The position numbers and the translations under genes are program-made. This document shows positions 16,038 through 25,176 of a stretch of 64,000 bases of DNA, piece after piece. Location of the stretch: contig JAZDJP010000104.1 in the NCBI GenBank assembly GCA_043803805.1, forward strand, positions 46,612 to 110,611. Reading direction: 5' to 3'. Below the pieces are notes generated by a model. That model did not search any database. It had not been told where the DNA came from and saw only the letters and a list, made by a program, of their open reading frames with translations. Position 1 is the first letter of the stretch. Every line of letters begins with the position of its first letter. This stretch comes from JAZDJP01 sp043803805. GTDB taxonomy: Bacteria; Planctomycetota; JAZDJP01.

Positions 16038-16976
16038 ATGATGAACGCCAGAACATGGCTTGCGATCTGCCGGATGGCTTCGATTCTCATCTTGCCCGTA
16101 GTCATAGGAATGTTTTTCGATGAGGTTCTTTGGCTTCGAGTTGTTTCCGTTGTCGCGATTGCCTTGATGGTCATTCTTGGAGTCTGGGGGGCTGTTTTGG
16201 GAATTGTCTTTGCGTTCGGAAAGTTGTATTTCGGTTGCCCGGATTGTGGAGCGAAAAGCAGGGTTCTGGGCGGAGGCAAATGGGGAATGTTGTTGGATTG
16301 CCCTCAGTGCGGACAATTGGTTGTTTCATGGTCGTTTCTCGGGAAGTTGAAGATTGACGGGACGAACCGATTTGAGCGAAAGGTTGGGGCGTTCGAGTTG
16401 GATATTTGCGGTCAAAAAACCATAAAGAACCCGTCGGAAACGGATATTCGCACGGCGGTGTTCTCGTTGGATGCCAAGAAGGGCGAGGCATTTTTGATTC
16501 TGGGCGCAACGGATATGAATTACGTTCAGGCCAGCGGCGATCGAGATGTTGGGTTTGACATGGAGTATCAAGAGGATGACCTGCAGCATCATTATCGCTC
16601 AAAACACTGTTTTTCCGCTGAGGAGATTGTCCGTGTGTTCACGTTGTATAAGAGCGGCAATCCGGATTGGAAGAGGCGGGGGGATTGGGAGCGTATGCCG
16701 GCCTCCACCGACGCTTCGTCGAAATTTCCGTTATCGCGCCAGCAGGCTTGGGCGGGTTTTGGATTCTGCCTGCTTTGGGGCGGGTTGGCGATTGCCGCAT
16801 CGTTGCATACGTTCGTCAAGGGTCGTTTAAACTTCAGAAGCGGAGGTTTTGCGTCGCCGGAGCGCGGTCCCGGGTTGTATTGGGGGTTTGTGGTTGGGGC
16901 GGCATTGGTGGGTTTCATTGCCCTTGTGATCGGGATTTGTCTTCTTGCCCGATATTTTCGCACACGGCGGGATTGA
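16038..16976 (+). CDS. Membrane protein with a zinc-ribbon motif, function unknown
   Basis: A 312-residue protein not recognised as any named family. Two N-terminal hydrophobic helices (about 13-60) are followed by two cysteine pairs, CPDC and CPQC about 24 residues apart, which would form a zinc ribbon. A soluble middle section follows, then two C-terminal helices (about 235-255 and 280-305). Its base composition is clearly lower in GC than the neighbouring pho genes, and it has a different codon feel, suggesting separate origin. It sits between phoR and the convergent pit gene. No role in phosphate uptake is evident. Confidence 0.75.
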   Translation: MMNARTWLAICRMASILILPVVIGMFFDEVLWLRVVSVVAIALMVILGVWGAVLGIVFAFGKLYFGCPDCGAKSRVLGGGKWGMLLDCPQCGQLVVSWSFLGKLKIDGTNRFERKVGAFELDICGQKTIKNPSETDIRTAVFSLDAKKGEAFLILGATDMNYVQASGDRDVGFDMEYQEDDLQHHYRSKHCFSAEEIVRVFTLYKSGNPDWKRRGDWERMPASTDASSKFPLSRQQAWAGFGFCLLWGGLAIAASLHTFVKGRLNFRSGGFASPERGPGLYWGFVVGAALVGFIALVIGICLLARYFRTRRD

Positions 16977-17003
16977 CCCGGCGGATCGAAAGTCCCGTGT
17001 GAC

Positions 17004-18014
17004 TCAATGCAACCCGACCGCCCGGAGGAGCCAGTTCGCCGCCGCCCCGCCCGCGATGCAGACGGGGAAGGTGAAAAACCAGGCGTTCACGATCTTGCCG
17101 CCGATGCCCCACTTCACGGCCCGGGCGCGATGGGCGGCGCCCACGCCGATCACGGCGCCGGTGATGGAGTGGGTGGTGCTCAAGGGCACCCCGGCCAGGG
17201 TGTTGGCCAGGATGGTCGCGGAGGCCGCCGTTTCCGCGGCGAACCCCTGGTAGGTCCGCAGGTGCGTCAGTTTCGATCCCAGCGTCCGCATGACGGCCCA
17301 GCCGCCCACGGCCGTCCCGATCGCCATGGCCCCCGCGCAGAGCAGCCGCACCCAGAACGGGATCTCCATCCGGCCGTCGGGGCCGAGGCCGACATACCCG
17401 CCCGCCAGCAGCGATCCCGTGATGATGCCCATCGCCTTCTGGGCGTCTCCCGTGCCGTGGGCGAACGCCATCGCCCCGGCCGACACCAGCTGCAGCTTGC
17501 CGAAGAGGAACGTGCCGGTCCGCAAGTGGATCCGGTGAAACAGCCGCGCCACGACCACCACGAGGATGAATCCCAGGATGAATCCGGCCACGGGGGAGAC
17601 GAACACGCCGAACAGGATTTTCTTGAGCCCCGCCCCCCGCAGGGCCTCCGGGCCCGCCGACGCCAGCACCGAGCCCACGAGTCCGCCCAGCAGCGAATGC
17701 GAGCAGCTGATGGGAAGCCCCTTCAAGGTACACCAGGTGATCCAGACCGGCGCCACGATCACCGCCGCCAGGAATGTCGTCTGGGTGATGAGTGACGGAT
17801 CGGCGATTTCATGGCCCACCGTCCGGGCCACTTCCGAGCTGAACAGGGCTCCGATGAAATTCAGGACGACGCCGAACACCACCGCCTTCGCCGGGGTGAG
17901 CACCCGCGTCCCCACCACGGTCGCGATGGCGTTCGAGGCGTCGTTCCACCCGTTCGACAGGTCGTAGATGACCGCGAACAGGATGATGAGGAACGTGACG
18001 ACGGCGACTTCCAT
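17004..18014 (-). CDS. pit: PiT-family inorganic phosphate transporter
   Basis: A 336-residue integral membrane protein with the two PiT signatures: NGWNDASNAIAT near the N-terminus and the repeat copy AHGTGDAQKAMGI in the second half. About ten hydrophobic helices are visible. PiT carriers import metal-phosphate or phosphate using a proton or sodium gradient, with lower affinity than Pst. It is divergent from the CBS-GGDEF gene, and three 11-bp-spaced repeats lie upstream on its strand at 18066-18093, so it is probably phosphate-regulated. A weak purine-rich site precedes the ATG at 18014. Confidence 0.93.
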   Translation of the reverse strand: MEVAVVTFLIILFAVIYDLSNGWNDASNAIATVVGTRVLTPAKAVVFGVVLNFIGALFSSEVARTVGHEIADPSLITQTTFLAAVIVAPVWITWCTLKGLPISCSHSLLGGLVGSVLASAGPEALRGAGLKKILFGVFVSPVAGFILGFILVVVVARLFHRIHLRTGTFLFGKLQLVSAGAMAFAHGTGDAQKAMGIITGSLLAGGYVGLGPDGRMEIPFWVRLLCAGAMAIGTAVGGWAVMRTLGSKLTHLRTYQGFAAETAASATILANTLAGVPLSTTHSITGAVIGVGAAHRARAVKWGIGGKIVNAWFFTFPVCIAGGAAANWLLRAVGLH

Positions 18015-18065
18015 GGCGACCCCCCTTCCTGCCGATTCATCCTACACATCGGGCGTTTGGGGATT

Positions 18066-18093
18066 GTCAGGTGTGTGTTAGTCTTTAGTTAGG
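18066..18093 (-). promoter_or_regulatory. Candidate Pho box of pit
   Basis: On the reverse strand CCTAAC (18093-18088), ACTAAC (18082-18077) and CCTGAC (18071-18066) are spaced at exactly 11 bp, reading towards pit. Confidence 0.7.
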
Positions 18094-18172
18094 ACGCAGA
18101 CACCCGGAGCCGGGGCGGGCCGGCGCCGGCCAGGCGCGGGCGCACGGGGCGGTTCCTCCGAATTCACCATAT

Positions 18173-18200
18173 TCTGACCGTCTCCTCATCATTTTCTGAC
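18173..18200 (+). promoter_or_regulatory. Candidate Pho box of the CBS-GGDEF gene
   Basis: TCTGAC at 18173 and 18195 with a degenerate CCTCAT at 18184 between them, all at 11-bp steps; ATTCAC at 18162 may be a fourth unit. The set reads towards the GGDEF gene. Confidence 0.6.
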
Positions 18201-18214
18201 GCGGCCCGGGTTCA

Positions 18215-19210
18215 ATGGGGATGATGAATCACGCGTCACCCATTCCGGTCAATCGTCTGCGGCGGCACCTGCCGGCGGCGGATCGCCGCGGGGGGGCGGG
18301 ACGCGACCCGTCCACCGTGGGGTATCACCTCTCGCGTTCGGTGCTCACGGTTGAGGGGCATGAAACGCTCGCGCAGGCCTGCCGACTGATGAGCCGCTAC
18401 CGCATCGGCTGCCTGCCGGTGCTGGAGGGATTTCGCCTCGCGGGGATGGTGACGGATCAGCTGATTCTCGACCGGGTGAGCCGGGGAATGCCGCTCGAGG
18501 TGCCGGTGCGGGAGGCGGCGATCCCGGCCGTCATGGTGGATCCGAAGATGAGCATCCATCGGGCCATCGAACAGGTGCGGCACGAGCACGTCCATCATCT
18601 GATGGTGGCCGGGCCGGACGGGCGGTTCGCGGGGCTGGTGAGCCAGACGGATCTCCTGGAGGCGTCCCGCCGGCTCCTGGCCCACGCCGAAGACCGGGCG
18701 GAGCGCGCGGAGGCCGAATCGGCCCGGGATGCGCTGACCGGTGTTTTCACCCGGGGATATTTCGACCGGGCGCTGGAGGCGGAGTTCCGCCGGGCGGGGC
18801 GTTTCGGCGGGCTTCTCGCGCTCGTCTTCTTCGACCTGGATCATTTCAAGTCCGTCAATGACCGGTTCGGGCACGCCGCGGGCGACGAGGTGCTCCGGCG
18901 CTTCGGGCGGATTCTCCGCGATCGCACCCGGCCCGGCGACACCCCGGCGCGGTACGGCGGGGAGGAGTTTTCCGCGCTCCTGCCCGGCCGGGGGACCCGC
19001 GCGGCGGTCATTCTCGCCGAGCAGGTCTGCCGGGATCTCCGCCACATCGCCTTCATGCATGAGGGAGTCCTGTTTCGGGTGACCGTTTCGGCGGGGGTGT
19101 GCAAGTGGGGCGGAGAGTTTTCGGCGCCCTTGGACATGATCACCGAGGCCGACCGGTGCCTGTACGAGGCCAAGCGGAGCGGTCGCAACCGCGTGGAGGT
19201 GGCGTCATGA
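18215..19210 (+). CDS. Diguanylate cyclase with paired CBS domains
   Basis: A 331-residue cytosolic protein. Residues about 35-150 form two CBS motifs (SRYRIGCLPVLEG and HVHHLMVAGPDGRF), which usually bind adenine nucleotides. A short coiled linker leads to a GGDEF domain beginning DALTGVFTRGYFD, with FFDLDHFKSVND and the active-site YGGEEF. The GGEEF variant is catalytically competent in the family, so cyclic di-GMP synthesis controlled by nucleotide binding is likely. I see no inhibitory RxxD motif just before GGEEF. Its upstream repeats suggest phosphate control, which would link phosphate starvation to c-di-GMP. The exact start among the ATGs at 18215, 18221 and 18224 is uncertain. Confidence 0.88.
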   Translation: MGMMNHASPIPVNRLRRHLPAADRRGGAGRDPSTVGYHLSRSVLTVEGHETLAQACRLMSRYRIGCLPVLEGFRLAGMVTDQLILDRVSRGMPLEVPVREAAIPAVMVDPKMSIHRAIEQVRHEHVHHLMVAGPDGRFAGLVSQTDLLEASRRLLAHAEDRAERAEAESARDALTGVFTRGYFDRALEAEFRRAGRFGGLLALVFFDLDHFKSVNDRFGHAAGDEVLRRFGRILRDRTRPGDTPARYGGEEFSALLPGRGTRAAVILAEQVCRDLRHIAFMHEGVLFRVTVSAGVCKWGGEFSAPLDMITEADRCLYEAKRSGRNRVEVAS

Positions 19211-19224
19211 ACATTTCATGGAAT

Positions 19225-19252
19225 TCTAACGCGACGGTAACCGCGTCCTGAC
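19225..19252 (+). promoter_or_regulatory. Candidate Pho box of the porin-pst operon
   Basis: TCTAAC (19225), GGTAAC (19236) and CCTGAC (19247) lie at exact 11-bp intervals, 135 bp before the porin start. This would drive porin, pstS, pstC, pstA, pstB and phoU. Confidence 0.72.
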
Positions 19253-19387
19253 GGGCGCGGGGTGGAATGGGGTGGATGGGAAACGCGAACACGAAAGGGG
19301 GTGATGCGGGCGGGCCGGTCGGCGGGGTCGGTGTCGGGCGGGACGGAGAGAAAACGGGAATTGTCCATTCGCAACAGGAGAATTGAG

Positions 19388-20536
19388 ATGAGAAACAAAA
19401 TGGTTTCCGGTGTGATGGCCGTGGCGGCGTTGTTCGGCGGGTGGGGGATGTCCGCCGCATCCGCCCTTGAGTTCAAGCCGAACGACTGGCTGGAAGGGCT
19501 CAAACTGAAGGGGGATATCCGGATGCGCGGGGAGAGTTTTTTCAAGGACTACAATCAGGGGCAGCTGGACCGGCAGCGGTTGCGTTACCGCCTGCGGTAC
19601 GGGGCGGAATACACGCTTCCGGACAACGTCCTGCTCGGTTTTCAGCTTGCGTCCGGGACCGGGGAGCAAGTGTCCACGAACCAGAGTTTTGACAACCTGG
19701 CCAGCCAGCCCGCGATCTGGATCGATCTGGCGTACGTGAATTGGAAGCCGAGGGACGGCATCTCCCTGAGCGTGGGACGGATGAAAAACCCGTTCTGGAT
19801 GCCCTATTCGGCCGATCTCGTGTGGGACGGGGATTTCAATCCCATGGGAATGGCCGAGAGCGCCGAATATCTGCTGGCGGCGGCGAACGTCCGCTTGTTC
19901 GGGACGATGCTGCAGATGGTGGCGGATGAGGACTCCGGGTCGACCCAGGAGCAGTGGCTCTTCAGCGAGCAGATCGGCGCGGAGGTGAAACTGCCCGCGG
20001 AGTTGCGGTTGAGACTGGCCGGTTCGATCCACTCCTGGATCAATGAACGCGACGGCACTTTCTCGCAGAACGCGACGAACGAGGGCAACCGGCGGACGAC
20101 GGCCGGCGTTCTGGATAACGAGTTCAACGTCATGCAGTGGGATCTCGAGTTGGCCCGGTACTTCAACGATATCCCATTTTCATTGCAGGGGACCTATGTG
20201 AAGAATCTGAATGCCCTGGAGCAGAGCCTCAAGGAAGACACCGGCTATCAGACGGGTTTGATTGTCGGGAAGGCCGGCGCGAAGGACAGGAGCTGGGAGG
20301 CGGCCTATTTCTACAAACATGCCGAGACCGACTGCACGGTGGCGGATGTCTCCGACTCGGACTTCGGCGACGGCGGGACGAACCGGGAGGGGCATATTCT
20401 CTGGGTGGCCTACAGCCCGCGGACATGGCTCCAACTCAAGATCAAGTATTTCATGACGGAGGTGGTGGAGGAGACGCTGTCGCCGAGCAAGGACGATATT
20501 GATCGGCTCCAGCTGGATATGCAGGTGAATTTCTAA
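19388..20536 (+). CDS. Outer-membrane porin, probably phosphate-starvation induced
   Basis: A 382-residue protein with a signal peptide ending near ASALEF. The rest is alternating polar and hydrophobic strands rich in aromatic residues (GDIRMRGESFF, SLSVGRMKNPFW), and it ends in MQVNF with a C-terminal Phe, the outer-membrane barrel insertion signature. It resembles the putative-porin families rather than trimeric OmpC types. AGGAG precedes the ATG at 19388. The gene is 27 bases before pstS1 and downstream of triple Pho-box repeats, so a channel for phosphate or phosphorylated compounds, comparable in role to PhoE or OprP, is likely by context. Substrate selectivity cannot be read. Confidence 0.85.
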   Translation: MRNKMVSGVMAVAALFGGWGMSAASALEFKPNDWLEGLKLKGDIRMRGESFFKDYNQGQLDRQRLRYRLRYGAEYTLPDNVLLGFQLASGTGEQVSTNQSFDNLASQPAIWIDLAYVNWKPRDGISLSVGRMKNPFWMPYSADLVWDGDFNPMGMAESAEYLLAAANVRLFGTMLQMVADEDSGSTQEQWLFSEQIGAEVKLPAELRLRLAGSIHSWINERDGTFSQNATNEGNRRTTAGVLDNEFNVMQWDLELARYFNDIPFSLQGTYVKNLNALEQSLKEDTGYQTGLIVGKAGAKDRSWEAAYFYKHAETDCTVADVSDSDFGDGGTNREGHILWVAYSPRTWLQLKIKYFMTEVVEETLSPSKDDIDRLQLDMQVNF

Positions 20537-20563
20537 TCCCCGTCCGGGGAAAGGAGGAGGGAA

Positions 20564-21577
20564 ATGAGAACGATTCTGACGGCGGTGTTGACGGGGGCGA
20601 TCGCGCTGGGCGCGGCCGCCGCAGGGCAGGCCAAGGAAGTGCTGAGCGGGGCGGGGGCGTCGTTCCCTTACCCCATCTACTCGAAGTGGTTCAGCGAGTA
20701 CGGCAAGGTCAACACGGGTGTCGAGATCAACTACCAGTCGATCGGATCCGGGGGCGGCATCCGGCAGATCACCGCTCGGACGGTGGATTTCGGCGCGACG
20801 GACGGGCCCATGGACGACAAGGCCCTGTTCAAGGTGGATGGGAAGATCCTCCACATTCCCACGGTGCTCGGGGCGGTGGTGCCGATCTTCAATCTCAAGG
20901 GGGTGAACGAGCTCAACCTCACCGGGGAGGTGCTGGCGGATATCTTCCTCGGGAAAATCAAGTCCTGGGACGACGCCGCGATCGGCCGGCTGAATCCCGA
21001 CGTTGAAATCCCCTCCCTGCCCATCACGGTGGTGCACCGGGCGGACGGGTCGGGGACGAGTTTCTGCTTCACGGACTACCTGTCGAAGGTGAGCCCGGCG
21101 TGGAAATCGCGGGTCGGCTGCGGGAACTCGGTCAAGTGGCCGTGCGGGCTGGGCGGCAAAGGCAATGAGGGCGTGGCGGGTCTTGTGAAGCAGACCCCCA
21201 ACGCCATCGGGTATGTGGAGCTCATTTACGCGAAGCAGAATTCATTGAGCTACGCGGCGGTTCGGAACCGGGCCGGCAAATTCGTCAAGGGGAGCGAGGA
21301 AGGGGTCACGGCCGCCGCGGCCGGCGCCGCCAAGACGATGCCCGCCGACTACCGGGTGTCCATCGTGGACGCACCCGGGGAGAACACCTATCCCATCTCG
21401 ACATACACCTGGCTGCTGGTGTACGAGAAAAATGCCGGTGGCAAGGGAACGCTGTTGAAGGGATTCCTGCGGTGGATGCTGGAGGATGGGCAGAAGATCG
21501 CTCCCGAACTGGGGTATGCCCCGCTTCCGGAGAATGTCCGGGACATGGTGGCCAAGACGGTATCCCGCATCGAGTGA
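20564..21577 (+). CDS. pstS: Phosphate-binding periplasmic protein PstS (copy 1)
   Basis: A 337-residue protein with a Sec signal peptide (cleavage near GQAKE) and no lipobox. It starts the mature domain with LSGAGASFPYPIY, contains YQSIGSGGGIRQI, TVVHRADGSGTSFCF and NAIGYVELIYA, the phosphate-ligand segments of E. coli-type PstS. It delivers phosphate to the PstCAB permease. GGAGG precedes the ATG. It is the first pst gene after the porin and differs strongly from the second, lipoprotein-type PstS at 25245, so the two systems are not recent copies. Confidence 0.95.
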   Translation: MRTILTAVLTGAIALGAAAAGQAKEVLSGAGASFPYPIYSKWFSEYGKVNTGVEINYQSIGSGGGIRQITARTVDFGATDGPMDDKALFKVDGKILHIPTVLGAVVPIFNLKGVNELNLTGEVLADIFLGKIKSWDDAAIGRLNPDVEIPSLPITVVHRADGSGTSFCFTDYLSKVSPAWKSRVGCGNSVKWPCGLGGKGNEGVAGLVKQTPNAIGYVELIYAKQNSLSYAAVRNRAGKFVKGSEEGVTAAAAGAAKTMPADYRVSIVDAPGENTYPISTYTWLLVYEKNAGGKGTLLKGFLRWMLEDGQKIAPELGYAPLPENVRDMVAKTVSRIE

Positions 21578-21604
21578 CGCGGGACCGGATCGGAGGGATG
21601 TGAA

Positions 21605-22669
21605 ATGGGAAACCGCGGCAGGACAGGCATCTTGCGATGCGGGATCCGGCGACGGGTGCGCCTGCCGCGGTTTTTCCCTTTCCCGGCGGCGGCGGACGCC
21701 CCCGGGCGGCTCCCCGGGTGGCGGTTCCAGCGGGACGGGGGAGGCCGGACATCGATCGAGCGAGCGGGGGACCGGGCGTTCCGCCGGATCGTGCTCTTCT
21801 TCGGACTGGGGGTTGTCGCGCTGGCGGGGATCATCGCGTGGAAGCTGGTGGCGGGGTCTCATCTCGCGATTGAAAAATTCGGATTATCGTTTCTGTGGAC
21901 CTCCACGTGGGATCCCGTCCAGGAGCAGTTCGGCGCGCTGCCGTTCATCTACGGCACGATCGTTTCGTCCGCGATCGCGTTGCTGCTGGCCATTCCCCTG
22001 GGGGTGGGATCCGCCGTCTTCCTGGTGGAACTGGCGCCGTCCCGGGTGTCCGGGGCGGTCAGTTTCATGATTGAACTCCTGGCGGCCGTGCCGAGCGTCA
22101 TCATCGGCCTCATGGGGATATTCCTTCTGGTGCCGGCCGTCCGGGCGGTCGAGCCGTTCCTGACGGCCCGGATCGGGTTTCTTCCGCTGTTCCGGGGGGA
22201 ACCCTACGGGGTCGGCATGCTCACGGCGGGCATTATTCTCGCGGTCATGATTCTTCCCTACATCACCTCGGTCTCGCGGGAGGTGCTGCTGGCCGTGCCG
22301 CGTCCGCTCAAGGAGGCGAGTCTCGCGCTCGGCGCCACCCGGTGGGAAATGGTCCGGCAGGTGTCCCTTCCCTGCGCGCGGTCGGGGATATTCGCGGCGA
22401 TCCTCCTCGCCCTAGGCCGCGCCCTCGGGGAGACCATGGCTGTGACCATGGTGATCGGCAACACCCCCAATATATCCGCGTCGCTGCTCGATCCGGCCTA
22501 TTCCATGGCGGCGGTCATCGCCAACGAGTTCGCCGAGGCGACCGGCGACGTTCACCTGCACGCGTTGATTTACATCGGCTTGTGCCTGTTTGCGTTGGGG
22601 GTCGTGGTCAACGGGGCGGGGCGGCTGATTGTCTACCGGTTCACGATCCGGGAGGGGGCGGGGCGATGA
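21605..22669 (+). CDS. pstC: Phosphate ABC transporter permease PstC (copy 1)
   Basis: A 354-residue inner-membrane permease with six predicted helices. The cytoplasmic coupling segment reads EASLALGATRWEMVRQV, followed by GRALGETMAVTMVIGN, typical of PstC. The first 60 residues form an Arg/Pro-rich cytoplasmic tail that is longer than usual. It pairs with PstA, whose ATG overlaps its stop (ATGA), and is energised by the adjacent PstB. Confidence 0.93.
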   Translation: MGNRGRTGILRCGIRRRVRLPRFFPFPAAADAPGRLPGWRFQRDGGGRTSIERAGDRAFRRIVLFFGLGVVALAGIIAWKLVAGSHLAIEKFGLSFLWTSTWDPVQEQFGALPFIYGTIVSSAIALLLAIPLGVGSAVFLVELAPSRVSGAVSFMIELLAAVPSVIIGLMGIFLLVPAVRAVEPFLTARIGFLPLFRGEPYGVGMLTAGIILAVMILPYITSVSREVLLAVPRPLKEASLALGATRWEMVRQVSLPCARSGIFAAILLALGRALGETMAVTMVIGNTPNISASLLDPAYSMAAVIANEFAEATGDVHLHALIYIGLCLFALGVVVNGAGRLIVYRFTIREGAGR

Positions 22670-23523
22670 GCGGGGACGGATACGCCTGGCGCAGGATGAA
22701 AAGCCGGATCATGTTCTCTCTGGCGGGGTGTTGCGCCGCCATTTCCGTCGGTTTTCTGTTGCTTATCCTCGGCTATCTGTTCGTGAACGGCATCTCCTCC
22801 GTCAACGGGGCGTTCCTGACGCGCCTTCCCGCGCCGGTCGGGGAGACGGGGGGCGGTATCGCCAACGCCATCCTGGGGTCCGTCAAGGTGGTGGGGCTCG
22901 CGGCCCTGATGGGTGTTCCCGTCGGGATTCTGGGGGGGATTTACCTCGCGGAGTTCGGGACCGGGACCTGGGCGGGTTTTTCCATCCGGTATGCCGCGGA
23001 CATCCTGAACGGCCTTCCCTCGATTGTGATCGGAATCTTCGCCTATGTGCTGGTGGTGCTGCCCATGCGGAAGTTCAGCGCCTTCTCGGGAGCGGTGGCG
23101 CTGGCGGTCATCCTGATCCCGATCGTGCTCCGGACCACGGAGGAGTTCATCCGCCTGGTGCCGGATTCCGTGCGGGAGGCGGCGCTGGCGCTTGGGATTC
23201 CGCGGTGGAAGACCATCCTCCGGGTGGTCCTGCCCGCGGCCGCCAAGGGCATCCTGACGGGGGTGATCCTGTCGGTGTCGCGGGTCGCGGGGGAAACCGC
23301 GCCGCTGCTGTTCACGGCGTTCGGAAACCAGTTCTGGGATCGCGGCCTGTTCGAGCCCATCGCCACGCTGCCCCTGGCCATCTTCACGTACGCCATCTCT
23401 CCCTACGACGAATGGCACCGCATGGCCTGGGCGGCGGCGTTCATCCTCATTTTGGTGGTCATGATGTCCAACGTCATCGCGCGGGCGATCATGGGATTGG
23501 GGAGGGCCCGGGGGGCGCACTAG
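22666..23523 (+). CDS. pstA: Phosphate ABC transporter permease PstA (copy 1)
   Basis: A 285-residue permease with six helices. It has the EAA-type loop REAALALGIPRWKTILRV and SRVAGETAPLLFTAFGN, characteristic of PstA. It forms the membrane channel with PstC. Its ATG overlaps the pstC stop by four bases, and the pstB start follows the pstA stop by two bases, so the three are translationally linked. Confidence 0.94.
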   Translation: MSGDGYAWRRMKSRIMFSLAGCCAAISVGFLLLILGYLFVNGISSVNGAFLTRLPAPVGETGGGIANAILGSVKVVGLAALMGVPVGILGGIYLAEFGTGTWAGFSIRYAADILNGLPSIVIGIFAYVLVVLPMRKFSAFSGAVALAVILIPIVLRTTEEFIRLVPDSVREAALALGIPRWKTILRVVLPAAAKGILTGVILSVSRVAGETAPLLFTAFGNQFWDRGLFEPIATLPLAIFTYAISPYDEWHRMAWAAAFILILVVMMSNVIARAIMGLGRARGAH

Positions 23524-23525
23524 TC

Positions 23526-24356
23526 ATGGAGAGCACCGCAATGGTCATGGAGCCGTTTCTTCCCGCCGGTCAGCCGGACCCCGGCGACACGACGGAGATG
23601 CCCGTTGAGCCGGTCATCGTCGCGGACGGCCTTTCGGCCGGCTACGGCGGCACGGACGTCATCCGGGACATCCGGATGAGCATTCCGCGCAACCGCATCA
23701 CGGCGATCATCGGGCCCTCCGGTTGCGGGAAATCCACCCTCATCCGGTGCTTCAACCGGATGCACGAGGTGATTCCCGGGGCGGCCTGCCGGGGGCGGGT
23801 TCTGCTGGACGGGGAGGACATCCTGCGGATGGACCCCGTGCGGCTCCGGCGGATGGTCGGCATGGTGTTCCAGCGGCCAAACCCGTTTCCCACCATGACG
23901 ATTTACCGGAACGTCGCGTCCGGCCTTCTGCTGAACGGGATCCGGGACCGGGGGGTGCTGGCGGAGCGCGTCGAGGAGAGCCTCCGGCACGCGGCGCTCT
24001 GGGACGAGGTGAAGGACAAGCTCGCCGATTCCGCGCTCAACCTGTCGGGGGGGCAGCAGCAGCGGCTCTGCATCGCCCGGGCGCTGGCCGTCCGGCCCCG
24101 GGTGCTGCTGCTGGACGAGCCCTGTTCCGCCCTCGATCCGATCGCGACCGCCCGGATCGAGGAGCTACTCGTCAACCTGAAAAATGAATTGACGATCGTC
24201 ATCGTGACCCACAATATGCAGCAGGCGGCGCGGGTGTCCGATTTCACCGGGTTCATGCTGTTGGGCAATCTGGAAGAGTTCGGTGACACCAAGACGGTCT
24301 TCACGAAGCCCCGGAACCGGAAAACCGAGGACTACATCACCGGGCGGTTTGGATAA
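23526..24356 (+). CDS. pstB: Phosphate ABC transporter ATPase PstB (copy 1)
   Basis: A 276-residue ABC ATPase with every motif intact: Walker A GPSGCGKST, Q-loop VFQRPNPFPT, signature LSGGQQQR, Walker B LLLDEPCSALDP and the switch His in VTHNMQQA. An N-terminal tail of about 30 residues precedes the domain. It should work as a homodimer below PstC-PstA. It is the reference for judging the two unequal PstB proteins at 28213 and 28977. Confidence 0.95.
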   Translation: MESTAMVMEPFLPAGQPDPGDTTEMPVEPVIVADGLSAGYGGTDVIRDIRMSIPRNRITAIIGPSGCGKSTLIRCFNRMHEVIPGAACRGRVLLDGEDILRMDPVRLRRMVGMVFQRPNPFPTMTIYRNVASGLLLNGIRDRGVLAERVEESLRHAALWDEVKDKLADSALNLSGGQQQRLCIARALAVRPRVLLLDEPCSALDPIATARIEELLVNLKNELTIVIVTHNMQQAARVSDFTGFMLLGNLEEFGDTKTVFTKPRNRKTEDYITGRFG

Positions 24357-24373
24357 CCTGCGGGAGGAATGTC

Positions 24374-25099
24374 ATGTCGGAGCACCTGCGCAGAGAGATT
24401 GAGGCGCTCAAGAAAATGATTCTGACGCTTGCCGCTGTTGTTTCGGAGAGTGTTTCCCGTGCCGTGAGCGCCGTGGAGCGTCGCGACCCGGCGCTGGCCC
24501 GGAAGGTCATTGCCGATGACGCCGAGATTGATCATCGCGAGATCGAGGTGGAGGAATCGGTGCTGAAAATCCTCGCCCTTCATCAGCCGGTCGCCACGGA
24601 TCTCCGGTTTCTGGTGGCGATTCTCAAGATGAACAATGACCTTGAGCGGATTGGCGACCTTGCGGTAAATATCGCCGAGCGGGCGATATTTCTGGATCGG
24701 ATCAGCGGGATGGATATTCCCATGGAATTTGTTGATATGGCCCGGAAGGCGCAGGCTATGTTGCGGAAGAGCATCGATTCGCTGGTTGAACTCGATCCCC
24801 GGCTTGCACGCGAAGTGTGCGTGTCCGATGACGAAGTGGATGCAATGAACCGGGAGACATACACGGCGGTGCGGGAGGGTATCCGCAGCAACCCGGAGAG
24901 TCTGGATGCCAACATCCACCGGTTGTCCATCTCGCATCATCTGGAGCGGATCGCGGATCACGCCACGAACATCGCTGAGGATGTTGTGTATTTAGTTGAA
25001 GGGCGTATTGTGCGTCATGGGGCGGGAAGCGATGACGGGATTGGCGATCCGAATCGCGCGACCATCGTTCGCGGTGAGGATTATCCTTCCCGGGACTGA
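24374..25099 (+). CDS. phoU: Phosphate signalling protein PhoU (copy 1)
   Basis: A 241-residue all-helical protein of two PhoU repeats. Metal-site motifs are ERIGDLAVNIAE in the first repeat and ERIADHATNIAEDVVYLVEG in the second. PhoU bridges the Pst transporter and PhoR and silences the regulon in phosphate excess. GGAGG precedes the ATG at 24374, 17 bases after pstB. It closes the first pst operon. Confidence 0.94.
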   Translation: MSEHLRREIEALKKMILTLAAVVSESVSRAVSAVERRDPALARKVIADDAEIDHREIEVEESVLKILALHQPVATDLRFLVAILKMNNDLERIGDLAVNIAERAIFLDRISGMDIPMEFVDMARKAQAMLRKSIDSLVELDPRLAREVCVSDDEVDAMNRETYTAVREGIRSNPESLDANIHRLSISHHLERIADHATNIAEDVVYLVEGRIVRHGAGSDDGIGDPNRATIVRGEDYPSRD

Positions 25100-25176
25100 T
25101 TTCCGCTCCTTTCGGTATTTCCGGGGAAGCGGTGGATCTTTCGCGTCCCCGCGGTCTGATGGTATTTTCGCAATTC

